From NCBI GenBank assembly GCA_007988785.1, contig BJUU01000013.1, forward strand, positions 18,769-82,768: a DNA stretch of 64,000 nucleotides, written 5' to 3'. Below the pieces are notes generated by a model. It worked only from the letters and a program-made list of their open reading frames with translations, was not told the DNA's origin and searched no databases. Numbering within the stretch: position 1 is the stretch's first letter; every line of letters starts with the position of its first letter. The DNA is from Agrococcus baldri. Its GTDB lineage: Bacteria; Actinomycetota; Actinomycetes; Actinomycetales; Microbacteriaceae. A program made the translations under genes and the position numbers. Positions 27,440-36,341 of the stretch are shown piece after piece.

Positions 27440-28756
27440 ATGAAGATCGCCGTGATCGGATGCGGTTACCTGGGTGCCGTGCACGCGGCCGCGATGGCCT
27501 CGCTCGGCTACGAGACCGTGGGCGTCGACGTCGACGAGGCGAAGATCGAGCGGCTGCGCCGCGGCGAGCCGCCCTTCTACGAGCCCGGCCTGCCGGAGCT
27601 GCTGAAGGCCGGCGTCGACGCCGGCACGCTGCGCTTCACGACCGACGTGAGCGAGGTCGCGGGCAGCGACGTCGTCTTCATCGCGGTGGGCACGCCGCAG
27701 CGCGCCGGCTCCGACGCCGCAGACCTCACCTACGTCGACGCCTCGATCGAGTCGCTGCTGCCGCACATCGGCGAGGGCACGCTCGTGGCGGGCAAGTCGA
27801 CCGTCCCGGTCGGCACCGCGCAGCGGCTCGCCGACATCGTCGCGCCCACCGGCGCCGCGCTCGCCTGGAACCCCGAGTTCCTGCGCGAGGGCTTCGCCGT
27901 CGAGGACACCCTCACCCCCGACCGCCTGGTGTACGGCGTCGCCGACGGGGACGACGCATCCGTCGCCAGGCTCGACGAGGTGTACGCGGGCATCCTGGCG
28001 CGCGGCACCGACCGCCTGGTGGTGAACTTCGCCACCGCCGAGCTCGTGAAGGTGAGCGCCAACGCCTTCCTGGCGACGAAGATCTCGTTCATCAACGCCA
28101 TGGCCGAGCTGTCGGAGACGGTCGGCGCCGACGTCACCCAGCTCGCCGACGCCATCGGCCTCGACGCGCGCATCGGCCGCCGCTTCCTGAACGCCGGGCT
28201 CGGCTTCGGCGGCGGCTGCCTGCCGAAGGACATCCGCGCCTTCCAGGCCCGCGCCGACGAGCTCGGGCACGGGCAGACGCTCGGCTTCCTGCGCGAGGTC
28301 GACCAGATCAACCTGCGCCGCCGCGACCGCATGGTCGCGCTCATCGACGGCGAGCTCGCGGCCGTCGGCGGCGACCGCGTGGCGATGCTGGGCCTCGCGT
28401 TCAAGCCCAACAGCGACGACGTGCGCGACTCGCCGGCGCTGGATGTCTCGCGCACGCTGCAGGAGCGGGGCCGCGTCGTGAAGGCGTACGACCCCGAGGC
28501 ATCCGAGACCGCGCGCCGCTCGGTGCCGACGCTCGAGATCGTCGGCTCGGTCGACGAGGCCATCCGCAACGCCGACGTGCTCGCGCTCGGCACCGAGTGG
28601 CAGCAGTTCCGCGACCTCGACCCGGCGGAGGTCGCCACCAAGACCGCCGCGCGCGTGATCGTCGACGGCCGCAACACGCTCGACGCTCGGGCGTGGGCCG
28701 CCGTCGGATTCAAGGTCATCGGGCTCGGCCGTCCCGACACCGCGCCCGCAGCATGA
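27440..28756 (+). CDS. ugd: UDP-glucose 6-dehydrogenase
   Basis: Two-step NAD-dependent oxidation of UDP-glucose to UDP-glucuronate, a precursor of acidic surface glycans. The 438 residues show the NAD motif GCGYLGAVHAA (~7-17), the central EFLREGFAVEDTLTPDRLVYG, LVKVSANAFLATKISFINA and the catalytic Cys in GFGGGCLPKDIRAF (~260). The C-terminal UDP-binding domain has LGLAFKPNSDDVRDSPALDV. GAGGAG precedes the ATG. The stop overlaps the purK start. The gene could supply the polysaccharide locus that begins after purE. Confidence 0.94.
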   Translation: MKIAVIGCGYLGAVHAAAMASLGYETVGVDVDEAKIERLRRGEPPFYEPGLPELLKAGVDAGTLRFTTDVSEVAGSDVVFIAVGTPQRAGSDAADLTYVDASIESLLPHIGEGTLVAGKSTVPVGTAQRLADIVAPTGAALAWNPEFLREGFAVEDTLTPDRLVYGVADGDDASVARLDEVYAGILARGTDRLVVNFATAELVKVSANAFLATKISFINAMAELSETVGADVTQLADAIGLDARIGRRFLNAGLGFGGGCLPKDIRAFQARADELGHGQTLGFLREVDQINLRRRDRMVALIDGELAAVGGDRVAMLGLAFKPNSDDVRDSPALDVSRTLQERGRVVKAYDPEASETARRSVPTLEIVGSVDEAIRNADVLALGTEWQQFRDLDPAEVATKTAARVIVDGRNTLDARAWAAVGFKVIGLGRPDTAPAA

Positions 28757-29874
28757 TCGTCGGCGTCGTCGGCGGCGGGCAGCTCGCCCGCATGATGATC
28801 CCCGCCGCGGTCGAGCTGGGCGTCGAGATCCGCGTGCTGGCCGAGAGCGAGGGCATGTCGGCCTCGCTCGCGGCCACCGCCGTCGGCGACTATCGCGACG
28901 CATCCGTCGTGCTCGCCTTCGCGGAGGGCGTCGACGTCGTCACCTTCGACCACGAGCACGTGCCGCAGCCGGTGCTGCGCGCGCTCGTCGACGCCGGGCA
29001 CGCCGTGCACCCGGGGCCGGATGCGCTGCGCTTCGCGCAGGACAAGCGCGAGATGCGGGCCAAGATGGCCGAGCTCGGCGCGCCGCAGCCCGACTGGGCG
29101 CCGGTGGATGAGCCGGCCGACCTCGAGCGGTTCCTCGCCGACCACGGCGGCGTCGGCGTCGTGAAGACCGCCACCGGCGGCTACGACGGCAAGGGCGTGC
29201 GGGTGGTGCGCTCGGTCGAGGAGGCGCGCGACTGGCTCGAGGGCGCCGCGAGCGGCGGCCCGCGGCTGCTGGTGGAGGAGCTCGTGCCCTTCCGCCGCGA
29301 GCTCGCGCAGCTCATCGCGCGCCGTCCCTCGGGCGAGGCGGTCGTGTGGCCGCTCGTGCAGACGGTGCAGCGGGAGGGCATCTGCGTCGAGGTGCTGGCG
29401 CCCGCGCCGCACGCGGCGAGCATCCAGCCGGTCGTCGACGACGTGGCGCGCACGGTCGCGGAGGGCATCGGCGTCACGGGCGTGCTGGCGATCGAGATGT
29501 TCGAGACGAGCGACGGCCGGGTGCTCGTGAACGAGCTGGCGATGCGGCCGCACAACTCCGGCCACTGGAGCATCGACGGCTCGGTGACCAGCCAGTTCGA
29601 GCAGCACCTGCGGGCCGTGCTCGACCTGCCGCTGGGATCGACCGCGCTGCTGGCGCCCGCGAGCGTGATGGTGAACGTGATCGGCGGGCCGGCCTCCGGC
29701 TCGATGACCGACCGCTACCCGGGCGCGCTCGCCGCGCATCCGGATGTGAAGGTGCACTCCTACGCCAAGTCGGCGCGCCCCGGCCGCAAGGTCGGCCACG
29801 TCACCGCGGTCGGCGACGACATGGACGAGGTCGCCTACCGCGCCCGCGCGGCCGCCGCCCACTTCGACGCCTGA
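28753..29874 (+). CDS. purK: 5-(carboxyamino)imidazole ribonucleotide synthase
   Basis: ATP- and bicarbonate-dependent formation of N5-CAIR from AIR in purine synthesis. A 373-residue ATP-grasp enzyme with the N-terminal VGVVGGGQLARMM, FDHEHVP, VKTATGGYDGKGV and the C-terminal NELAMRPHNSGHWSIDG. The ATG overlaps the ugd stop by 4 nt. purE, the next enzyme in the pathway, usually follows directly, but here it lies about 1.5 kb further on, beyond a palindrome-flanked nuclease gene. purE carries its own -10, so split transcription is likely. Confidence 0.95.
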   Translation: MIVGVVGGGQLARMMIPAAVELGVEIRVLAESEGMSASLAATAVGDYRDASVVLAFAEGVDVVTFDHEHVPQPVLRALVDAGHAVHPGPDALRFAQDKREMRAKMAELGAPQPDWAPVDEPADLERFLADHGGVGVVKTATGGYDGKGVRVVRSVEEARDWLEGAASGGPRLLVEELVPFRRELAQLIARRPSGEAVVWPLVQTVQREGICVEVLAPAPHAASIQPVVDDVARTVAEGIGVTGVLAIEMFETSDGRVLVNELAMRPHNSGHWSIDGSVTSQFEQHLRAVLDLPLGSTALLAPASVMVNVIGGPASGSMTDRYPGALAAHPDVKVHSYAKSARPGRKVGHVTAVGDDMDEVAYRARAAAAHFDA

Positions 29875-29970
29875 GCCGCCGCGCGCCCGCGCCCCGCTCC
29901 GCCCGGCCCTCGCCGCCCCGCCAGCCGTCGCCGCCTCGCGCCGTCGCCGCCGCGAACCGTCGACCTGTCG

Positions 29971-30028
29971 GCGAGCTTCCCCAAATGGTGCGGTTGCGCG
30001 CCAAACCGCCCCATTCGGGGAAGCTCGC
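29971..30028. repeat. Long palindrome P1, left pair, outer copy
   Basis: A 58-bp inverted repeat. GCGAGCTTCCCC pairs with GGGGAAGCTCGC at the ends, and an inner AATGGTGCGGTT block pairs with AACCGCCCCATT. There are about 23 matches in a 25-bp stem around an 8-nt centre. It begins about 100 bp after the purK stop, beyond a C-rich low-complexity stretch. It is one of four related elements around the nuclease gene, each with its own matching inner arms. Confidence 0.92.
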
Positions 30029-30041
30029 GGGCGGCGTGCTT

Positions 30042-30101
30042 GGCGAGCTTCCCCGAATGGTGCGGATGGAGGCGAATCCGCGCTGTTTGGGGAAGCTCGC
30101 C
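30042..30101. repeat. Long palindrome P2, left pair, inner copy
   Basis: A 60-bp inverted repeat, 13 bp after P1. The outer arms GGCGAGCTTCCCC and GGGGAAGCTCGCC are perfectly complementary (13 bp), and GCGGAT pairs with ATCCGC inside. The left arm continues GAATGGTGCGG, as in P1. It ends 24 bp before the stop codon of the nuclease gene. Confidence 0.92.
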
Positions 30102-30125
30102 GGAGGGCGCGTTGGCGCGCGAGCG

Positions 30126-31103
30126 TCAGTCTGCGAGCAGCCAGCCGTCTTCGACGGTCGGCGGTTCGTCGCACCAGTCGGCGATGGGCGGAGGACGCCG
30201 CTCCGGGTCCCAGCGCTGGCGGACGCGATCGAGGATCGCTCGGAGCCGCTCGCGGGTCTCAGCGCGGGTGGTGACCAGCAGCCGATGCGGTTCGAGGTCG
30301 AGCCGCTGGTACAGGTTGTAGCGATCGATGTCGGTGACCCACTGCTCGCGATCGACACGGTGATGGTCGCCCTCGACCTCGATGACGAGTCCTGCCGGCC
30401 AGATGGCGGCATCGGGAGCGAGCTCGATGCCGTCGAGCACCACCGGGACGTTCCACCAGACGGGTGGATCGCCGAGCGCCCGCAGCTCGAGCCTCGCGAT
30501 CGTCTCGGACGCGGAACGGGACTGCGGGCTCACGAGCTGTGCGGCCGCGAGCAGGCGGCGATGGCCGCGGCGACCGCGATGCGCGTCGATCGCCTCCCGC
30601 AGCTCGCCGGCAGCCGCTCTCGGCTGCCGCTGCTGGACGACCGAGTCGCCCAGCGCGACGAGATCGGCGAGAGAGAGGACGTCGGTCGCATCCACGAAGG
30701 TCTGGGCGGGCGTGGTGACGCGGATGCCGTCCAGCAGCATCAGCTGCGTCTCGTCCTGGACGCGCTGCCGGCCGCGCAGACCTGAGCCGCGCGGGGCGTG
30801 CATGGGTGCGGGCATCGTTGCGTCGATGCGATCGAGCTCCCGCAGCCGCGGGGGCAACCAGAGCTCGTGCAGATGGGCGGCCGTTGCATGGCTGATCCAC
30901 GCGTCCGGACCGACCGCGAGCAGCGCGGCGCGGGACCGATCGACGATGCCGAGCTCCGCGCTCGCGTCTGCCCACACCCCGTGGTGCAGCTGCTCGACGC
31001 GATCGCTGCGCAGTCGCCGGGCGCCGACGCCGAGCTCCGCGGCATCGGTCGCGGTGAAGACGCCGCCCTGCAAGGCGGCCGGCAGGGCCCATCCGTCGCT
31101 CAT
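30126..31103 (-). CDS. AbiEi-like N-terminus fused to a VSR/DUF559-type endonuclease domain
   Basis: 325 residues. The N-terminal part (~1-85) resembles the AbiEi antitoxin-type winged helix: [29 protein letters not shown], then [15 protein letters not shown] linker with [20 protein letters not shown] follows. The C-terminal part (~215-300) has the PD-(D/E)XK pattern of very-short-patch-repair-like DUF559 proteins: [31 protein letters not shown] and [19 protein letters not shown], with Asp, Glu-x-Glu and His in place. No toxin partner gene is beside it. Two long palindromes lie on each side, between purK and purE. Cutting activity and role are unproven. Confidence 0.8.
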   Translation of the reverse strand: MSDGWALPAALQGGVFTATDAAELGVGARRLRSDRVEQLHHGVWADASAELGIVDRSRAALLAVGPDAWISHATAAHLHELWLPPRLRELDRIDATMPAPMHAPRGSGLRGRQRVQDETQLMLLDGIRVTTPAQTFVDATDVLSLADLVALGDSVVQQRQPRAAAGELREAIDAHRGRRGHRRLLAAAQLVSPQSRSASETIARLELRALGDPPVWWNVPVVLDGIELAPDAAIWPAGLVIEVEGDHHRVDREQWVTDIDRYNLYQRLDLEPHRLLVTTRAETRERLRAILDRVRQRWDPERRPPPIADWCDEPPTVEDGWLLAD

Positions 31104-31178
31104 GAGCGGGAGGATCGCATGCCGCCGCGCACCGACTCGATGCTCGCGCGATGGCTTGTGGAGAGACGACGCGTTCGG

Positions 31179-31234
31179 CGAGCTTCCCCGAATCGTGCGC
31201 CTGCGCCGCGAATCGCACCATCTGGGGAAGCTCG
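31179..31234. repeat. Long palindrome P3, right pair, inner copy
   Basis: A 56-bp inverted repeat, 75 bp upstream of the nuclease start codon. The outer arms are CGAGCTTCCCC and GGGGAAGCTCG, and inside, CGTGCG broadly pairs with CGCAC. The outer arms are the same as in P1 and P2, while the inner arms differ. It lies in the probable promoter region of the nuclease gene. Confidence 0.9.
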
Positions 31235-31249
31235 GGGCCGCGGGTGGCG

Positions 31250-31307
31250 GCGAGCTTCCCGAGATGGAGCGGTTGGGCGAGGAAACGCGCGATTCAGGGA
31301 AGCTGGG
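31250..31307. repeat. Long palindrome P4, right pair, outer copy (degenerate)
   Basis: GCGAGCTTCCC on the left and GGGAAGCT on the right bound a 58-bp element, 15 bp after P3. Several stem positions no longer pair, so this copy is the most eroded of the four. Its size and its spacing from P3 mirror the P1-P2 pair on the other side of the gene. Confidence 0.8.
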
Positions 31308-31368
31308 CGGATGGGTGCGCGGCGAGGCGCGTCGGCCGGCGGTCGGGAGCGCGGCTACCCTTGAGCCC

Positions 31369-31872
31369 ATGCCTGCGCAGGTCAGCATCATCATGGGATC
31401 GGACTCCGACTGGCGGGTCATGGAGGCGGCGAGGGCCGTGCTCGATGAGCTCGGCGTCAGCTCGGAGGTCGACGTCGTCTCGGCGCACCGCACGCCGCAG
31501 AAGATGGTCGACTTCGCGCGCGGTGCCGCCGACCGCGGTGTGCGCGTCATCATCGCCGGCGCCGGCGGCGCAGCCCACCTGCCCGGCATGGTCGCGTCGA
31601 TGACGCGGCTGCCGGTGATCGGCGTGCCCGTGCCGCTCGAGAAGCTCGACGGCCTCGACAGCCTGCTCTCGATCGTGCAGATGCCCGCCGGCATCCCGGT
31701 CGCGACCGTCTCGATCGGCGGCGCCCGCAACGCCGGCATCCTCGCCGCCCGCATGCTGGGCGCCTTCGACGCCGAGCTGGGCGCACGCCTCGACGCCTTC
31801 GCCGCCGAGCTCGAGCGGCAGGTGGGCGACAAGGCGCAGGCGCTGCGCGACCGCGTGGAAGCTGGCGCATGA
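31369..31872 (+). CDS. purE: N5-carboxyaminoimidazole ribonucleotide mutase
   Basis: Converts N5-CAIR to CAIR. The 167-residue protein has GSDSDW (~10-15), the catalytic SAHRTP (~43-48), [13 protein letters not shown] and a class I PurE C-terminus. TACCCT lies 7 nt before the ATG and no Shine-Dalgarno is seen, so it probably has its own leaderless promoter, which would let it tolerate the upstream cassette. The stop overlaps the LCP gene start by 4 nt, the usual actinobacterial purK-purE-LCP order apart from the inserted genes. Confidence 0.95.
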   Translation: MPAQVSIIMGSDSDWRVMEAARAVLDELGVSSEVDVVSAHRTPQKMVDFARGAADRGVRVIIAGAGGAAHLPGMVASMTRLPVIGVPVPLEKLDGLDSLLSIVQMPAGIPVATVSIGGARNAGILAARMLGAFDAELGARLDAFAAELERQVGDKAQALRDRVEAGA

Positions 31873-33236
31873 CGCTCCTGCAGACCGGCACGCCCATCCG
31901 CCACCCGGATGCGCGCCGCCCCGAGGTCATGCAGCGGCGCGGCTGGTGGCTCGTCGCGCTCGGCTTCGTGCTGCCGGGCAGCGCCCAGGTGCTCGCCGGC
32001 AGCAAGCGCCTCGGGCGCATCGGCATCGTGGCCACCATCGTGCTGCTCGTGCTGGCAGCGATCGCCGCCGTGATGTGGTTCGCCGCCCGCGGTGCGCTGC
32101 TCACCATCGTCGGCAACTCGATCGGTCTGCTCGTGGTCGAGGTGCTGCTGATCGCCTACGCCGTGCTCTGGCTCGTGCTCGGCCTCGACACGCTGCGGCT
32201 CGCCAGGCTGCCGAAGGTGCAGGGCAGGGCGCGCGCCGGCATCGCGATCGTCGCCGTGCTCGCCACCGTCGCGCCCGCGGCGCTCGCGGGCTACGGCGCC
32301 ACCCTCGTCGACGCCACCCGCGGCCTGGTCGGCAACGTCTTCGACTTCGCGCGCCCGGCCGTCGAGCCGGTCGATGGCCGGTACACCTTCCTGCTGCTGG
32401 GCGGCGACGCCGGCGACGACCGGGTCGGGCTGCGCGCCGACTCGATGACCGCCGTCACCGTCAACGCCGAGACCGGCGCGGCGACCATGATCGGCGTGCC
32501 CCGCAACATGCGCAACGCTCCCTTCAGCGAGGGCTCGCCCATGTGGGGCCCGTGGCCGAACGGCTTCGACTGCGAGACGAGCGACTGCCTGCTCAACGGC
32601 ACCTACACCTACGGTGAGGCGCACCCCGAGCTGTATCCCGACGCATCCGCCAACGGGTCGAGCCCCGGCATCGAGGCGACCCGCGACGCGGTCGAGGGCG
32701 TCACCGGCCTCGAGCTGCAGTTCTACGTGCTCGTCGACATGCACGGCTTCGAGGACCTCGTGGATGCGCTCGGCGGCCTGCAGCTCGAGGTCACCCAGCG
32801 GGTGCCGATCGCGATCGAGGGCGAGCCGGTGCGTGAGTGGATCGAGCCCGGCACGCATACCCTCGACGGCCACGATGCGCTCTGGTACGCCCGCAGTCGC
32901 GCCGGCACGAGCGACTACGACCGGATGGCGCGGCAGCGGCAGGTGCAGGAGGCGATCATCCGGCAGTTCACGCCGCAGACGCTGCTGACCAAGTACACGG
33001 GGCTCGCGCAGGCGGGGCAGGACATGGTGCAGTCGGATGTGCCGCAGTCGATGATCGGCTCGCTGTCAGAGCTGGCGCTGCGCACCCGTGAGCTGCCGAT
33101 CACCAATCTCGAGCTCGTGCCCGACTCGGGCGTCACCACGGGCGACCCCGACTTCGAGCAGATCCACGCCATGGTGCAGCAGGCGCTGGCCGAGGCGGAT
33201 GCGATCACGCCGCCGACCGAGTCGCCGGCGCCGTAG
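31869..33236 (+). CDS. LytR-CpsA-Psr (LCP) family glycopolymer-peptidoglycan ligase
   Basis: A 455-residue membrane protein. Three hydrophobic segments in the first ~145 residues ([20 protein letters not shown] is the first) are followed by the extracellular LCP catalytic domain with [40 protein letters not shown] and [23 protein letters not shown]. The Arg and Asp residues that bind the pyrophosphate lipid are present. The family moves polyprenyl-linked glycans onto peptidoglycan MurNAc. Its place at the head of the rhamnose/polysaccharide locus supports that job. An insertion with three Cys/Pro/Trp-rich turns lies near 215-245. Confidence 0.92.
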   Translation: MTLLQTGTPIRHPDARRPEVMQRRGWWLVALGFVLPGSAQVLAGSKRLGRIGIVATIVLLVLAAIAAVMWFAARGALLTIVGNSIGLLVVEVLLIAYAVLWLVLGLDTLRLARLPKVQGRARAGIAIVAVLATVAPAALAGYGATLVDATRGLVGNVFDFARPAVEPVDGRYTFLLLGGDAGDDRVGLRADSMTAVTVNAETGAATMIGVPRNMRNAPFSEGSPMWGPWPNGFDCETSDCLLNGTYTYGEAHPELYPDASANGSSPGIEATRDAVEGVTGLELQFYVLVDMHGFEDLVDALGGLQLEVTQRVPIAIEGEPVREWIEPGTHTLDGHDALWYARSRAGTSDYDRMARQRQVQEAIIRQFTPQTLLTKYTGLAQAGQDMVQSDVPQSMIGSLSELALRTRELPITNLELVPDSGVTTGDPDFEQIHAMVQQALAEADAITPPTESPAP

Positions 33237-33286
33237 CGTCCGGAGGGAGCAATGCCGCGCAGCGGCGTTGATGCCGGAGGACGCTA
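33234..33286. terminator. Long hairpin at the end of the LCP gene
   Basis: TAGCGTCC and GGACGCTA are perfect outer arms, and GCCGC-GCA-GCGGC is a perfect inner stem-loop. The TAG stop codon of the LCP gene is part of the left arm. The element abuts a type A dispersed palindrome. It is a good candidate for the terminator of the purE-LCP transcript. Confidence 0.6.
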
Positions 33287-33328
33287 GATCGAGGAGCGCG
33301 CGGCGAAGCCGCACGCGTCGCGAGATCT
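33286..33328. repeat. Dispersed intergenic palindrome, type A (copy 2)
   Basis: A 43-bp inverted repeat with arms AGATC and GATCT, blocks TCGAGGAGCGC and GCGTCGCGAGATC, and a CGGC-GAA-GCCG core. It is the same family as 15496-15540 and 63948-63990. It lies between the convergent LCP and glycosyltransferase genes. Confidence 0.75.
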
Positions 33329-33336
33329 CGCGCGCG

Positions 33337-34443
33337 CTACAGCTCCGCGTGCAGCTGCCACACCTGGTGGGCGGCCGCATCCCAGGTGAAGGCCTGCGCG
33401 CGGTCCTGCGCGTGCAGCCGCAGCCGGGCGCGCTCGTCCTCGTCGCCGAGCAGCGTGCCCAGCGCCGCCGCGAGCTCGTGCGTGCCGCCGGCGACGGCGA
33501 CGCTCGTGCCGCCGGCGATCTCGTCGAGGGAGCGCGTCGAGGGGTGCACCGTCGGGGTGCCGAGCGCTGCGGCCTCGAGCAGCGACAGGCCCAGCGCATC
33601 CTGCTCGTTCGTGTGCAGGTGCGCGAGCGCCTGCCGATAGGCGGTCGCGAGGTCGGCATCCGACAGGTCGCCCAGCATCACCAGCCGCCCCGCGGGGATG
33701 CCGGCCTCCACGGCCATGCCGGCGAGGGTGGTCTCCTCCCAGCCGACCGGCCCCGCGACGACGACCCGGACATCCGGCATCTGCGCGCTCGCGACGGTCT
33801 CGATCAGGCGCTCCGCCTGGCCGCGACCGCTCGGCTGCGTGATCGCGAACACGTACTCGTCGGGCAGGCTCAGCTCGCGCGCCGGGGGAGCGGCGGCGGC
33901 CGCGAGCAGCGCCGCGGACGGCGCGGGCGGCACCACCCGCACGCGGCCGTCGACGTCGTCGAGCAGCGCGAGATCCTCGGCGACCGCCGTGGTCGGCACG
34001 ACGATGCCGTGCGCGCGCACGAGCGCCCGCTTGAGCGCCCGGTCGAACCAGCGCTGCTTGCGCTCGGAGCGGTCGGAGAACGACTGCAGGCCGTGCACCG
34101 TGACGGTCACCTGGTCGCCCGGCTCGGGCTCGCGCACGAGCGGCGCCATCAGGCTCGTCGCATGCACGAAGCCGTGCAGCGGGATGGTCGTGATCGTGTG
34201 CAGCCACGCCTCGCGCAGCTCGCGCGCCGGTACGGCGGTCTGCTTGAGCTCCGCGAGCTCCGGCAGCAGCTCGCGCAGCCGCTCCTCGCGCGAGTCGGTG
34301 ATCTTGGCCGACAGCCCGGCGACCTCGAAGCCCTCGGGCGCGGCAGCGCTCAGCGCCCGCGCCATCTCGGCCGAGTAGCGGCCGACCATCGTCGTCGAGC
34401 GCTCGGCGACCTCGTCGAGCACCACCGTCAGCCGACCCGTCAT
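33337..34443 (-). CDS. Glycosyltransferase, GT-B fold (family 1/4-like)
   Basis: A 368-residue sugar transferase. The N-terminal half has the acceptor-domain pattern GFVHATSLMAPL, TVTVHGLQSFSDR and AHGIVVPTTAVAEDLA. The C-terminal half has the donor motif ALAHLHTNEQDALGLSLLEAAALGTPTVH, which corresponds to the EX7E region of GT4. The ATG overlaps the rmlD stop (ATGA), so it is the last gene of the rmlB-rmlD-GT operon. A rhamnosyltransferase that uses the dTDP-rhamnose made upstream is a reasonable inference, not shown by sequence. Confidence 0.88.
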   Translation of the reverse strand: MTGRLTVVLDEVAERSTTMVGRYSAEMARALSAAAPEGFEVAGLSAKITDSREERLRELLPELAELKQTAVPARELREAWLHTITTIPLHGFVHATSLMAPLVREPEPGDQVTVTVHGLQSFSDRSERKQRWFDRALKRALVRAHGIVVPTTAVAEDLALLDDVDGRVRVVPPAPSAALLAAAAAPPARELSLPDEYVFAITQPSGRGQAERLIETVASAQMPDVRVVVAGPVGWEETTLAGMAVEAGIPAGRLVMLGDLSDADLATAYRQALAHLHTNEQDALGLSLLEAAALGTPTVHPSTRSLDEIAGGTSVAVAGGTHELAAALGTLLGDEDERARLRLHAQDRAQAFTWDAAAHQVWQLHAEL

Positions 34444-35303
34444 GCCGCCGTCACCTCTCCGCGCGCGAACGCCTCGTGCAGGGCCTCGCGCCAGTCGCGC
34501 ATGGGGGTCAGGCCCGCCGCCGCCCAGCCGTCGTGGCCCAGCACCGACCAGGCCGGTCGCGGCGCCGGCCGCACGAACCCGGCGGAGTCGGTCGGCTGCA
34601 CCCGCTCGGGGTCGAGGCCCGCCTCGGCGAACACGGCGCGCGCGAAGTCGAACCAGGTGGCCTGCCCGGCGTTCGTGCCGTGGAAGACGCCGCGCCGCAC
34701 ATCCGCCTCGAGCAGCGCCCGGATCTGCGCGGCGAGATCGCGCGTCCAGGTGGGCTGGCCGCGCTGGTCGTCGACGACCGTGAGCGTCTCGCGCTCGCCC
34801 GCCAGCCGCAGCATGGTGCGCGGGAAGCTGGTTCCGCCCGCGCCGTAGAGCCAGGCGGTGCGCACGATCACCGTGTCGGGGTTCGCCTCGCGCGCCAGCC
34901 GCTCGCCCTCGGCCTTCGTGCGGCCGTAGGCCGAGACCGGGGCGACCGGCGCATCCTCGGGGTAGGGGGCGGATGCGTCGCCGCCGAAGACGTAGTCGGT
35001 CGAGACCTGCACGTGCACGGCCCCCACCTCGGCCGCGGCGGCCGCCAGGCTGGCGGCGCCGCCCGCGTTCAGCGCGAAGGCGGCGTCCTCGTCGGTCTCG
35101 GCGTCGTCGACGCGCGTGTAGGCGGCGCAGTTGACGATCGCGTCGGCGGGGCCGCCGGCCACGTCGCGCGCGGCGGCGAGGCACGCGGCGGCGTCGCGGA
35201 TGTCGAGCGCGGCTGAGCCCACCGCCACCACCTCGTGACCGGCGAGGGCGTCGACGACGTCGACGCCCAGCATGCCCGTCCCGCCCGTGACGAGGATGCG
35301 CAT
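34440..35303 (-). CDS. rmlD: dTDP-4-dehydrorhamnose reductase
   Basis: NAD(P)H reduction of dTDP-4-keto-rhamnose to dTDP-L-rhamnose. The 287-residue SDR has TGGTGMLGVDVVDAL (residues 6-20), CAAYTRVDDAETDEDAAF, VSTDYVFGG and the catalytic YGRTKAEGE. It is a plain reductase without a fused epimerase domain, so RmlC must come from elsewhere. The ATG is 5 nt after the rmlB stop. Confidence 0.94.
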   Translation of the reverse strand: MRILVTGGTGMLGVDVVDALAGHEVVAVGSAALDIRDAAACLAAARDVAGGPADAIVNCAAYTRVDDAETDEDAAFALNAGGAASLAAAAAEVGAVHVQVSTDYVFGGDASAPYPEDAPVAPVSAYGRTKAEGERLAREANPDTVIVRTAWLYGAGGTSFPRTMLRLAGERETLTVVDDQRGQPTWTRDLAAQIRALLEADVRRGVFHGTNAGQATWFDFARAVFAEAGLDPERVQPTDSAGFVRPAPRPAWSVLGHDGWAAAGLTPMRDWREALHEAFARGEVTAA

Positions 35304-35308
35304 CCGCC

Positions 35309-36295
35309 TCACTGCAGCGCCGCCCGCTCCTTGAGCGGCTCCCACCAGGAGCGGTGGTCGCGGTACCACTGCACGACGTCGGCGAGGCCCTGCGCGAACG
35401 GCACCTGCGGGGCGTAGCCCAGCTCGGCCGAGATCTTGCCGATGTCGACCGAATAGCGCAGGTCGTGCCCCTTGCGATCCTCGACGTGCTGCACGGCCGA
35501 CCAGTCGCGGCCGGTGGCCTCGAGCAGCAGCTCGGTGAGCTCGCGGTTGGTCAGCTCGGTGCCGCCGCCGATGTTGTAGACCTCGCCCGGGCGGCCGCCG
35601 GTCAGCACGAGCGCGATGCCGCGGCAGTGGTCGTCGACGTGCAGCCAGTCGCGCACGTTCGCGCCGTCGCCGTAGAGCGGCACGTCGAGGCCGTCGATGA
35701 GGTTCGTGACGAACAGCGGGATGACCTTCTCGGGGAAGTGGTACGGCCCGTAGTTGTTCGAGCAGCGGGTGATGCGCACGTCGAGGTTGTGGGTGCGGTG
35801 GTAGCTGCGGGCCAGCAGGTCGCTGCCGGCCTTCGACGCCGAGTAGGGGCTGTTGGGCTCGAGCGGGCGATCCTCGGCCCACGAGCCCTCGGCGATCGAG
35901 CCGTACACCTCGTCGGTCGAGACGTGCACGAAGCGGCGCACGTCGTGGCGGAGCGCCGCGTCGAGCAGCCGCTGCGTGCCCACCACATTGGTCTCGACGA
36001 AGATCGAGGCGTCGCGCACCGAGCGGTCGACGTGGCTCTCGGCGGCGAAGTGCACGATGGCGTCGACGCCCGGCAGCAGCCGGTCGAGCAGGCCGGTGTC
36101 GCGGATGTCGCCGTGCACGAAGCTGTAGTGCGGATGCTCGGCGACGGGGGCGAGGTTGGCGAGGTTGCCGGAGTAGGTGAGGGCGTCGAGCACAGTGACC
36201 GAGGCGCCCTCCAGGCCCGGCAGGCGGTCGGTCAGCGCCATGCGGACGAAGTTCGAGCCGATGAAGCCGGCGCCGCCGGTCACGAGGATCTGCAC
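35309..36295 (-). CDS. rmlB: dTDP-glucose 4,6-dehydratase
   Basis: NAD-dependent conversion of dTDP-glucose to dTDP-4-keto-6-deoxyglucose. The 328 residues contain [13 protein letters not shown] (~6-18), [21 protein letters not shown] with the catalytic Asp-Glu pair, [11 protein letters not shown] (Tyr-Lys) and [17 protein letters not shown]. The GTG start has AGGAAGGG about 8 nt upstream and begins the fold correctly. It is the first gene of a three-gene operon, divergent from rmlA. Confidence 0.95.
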   Translation of the reverse strand: MQILVTGGAGFIGSNFVRMALTDRLPGLEGASVTVLDALTYSGNLANLAPVAEHPHYSFVHGDIRDTGLLDRLLPGVDAIVHFAAESHVDRSVRDASIFVETNVVGTQRLLDAALRHDVRRFVHVSTDEVYGSIAEGSWAEDRPLEPNSPYSASKAGSDLLARSYHRTHNLDVRITRCSNNYGPYHFPEKVIPLFVTNLIDGLDVPLYGDGANVRDWLHVDDHCRGIALVLTGGRPGEVYNIGGGTELTNRELTELLLEATGRDWSAVQHVEDRKGHDLRYSVDIGKISAELGYAPQVPFAQGLADVVQWYRDHRSWWEPLKERAALQ

Positions 36296-36341
36296 GCGTC
36301 GTTCCCTTCCTGGCGCCGGCTCGCCGGCGCGTGAAGCCCAC

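Noticed and set aside
29971..30101. Palindromes P1 and P2 as ordinary terminators of purK
   Set aside because: Two ~58-bp elements in tandem with matching elements on the far side of the nuclease gene, and conserved arms, go beyond a terminator.
29971..31307. CRISPR array or insertion sequence ends at purK-purE
   Set aside because: The repeats are palindromic pairs of differing inner sequence without spacers of even length; no transposase and no target-site duplication seen.
30126..32873. Nuclease frame continued upstream through purE and the LCP gene
   Set aside because: The upstream part is antisense to two certain genes; the family N-terminus begins at the ATG 31103.
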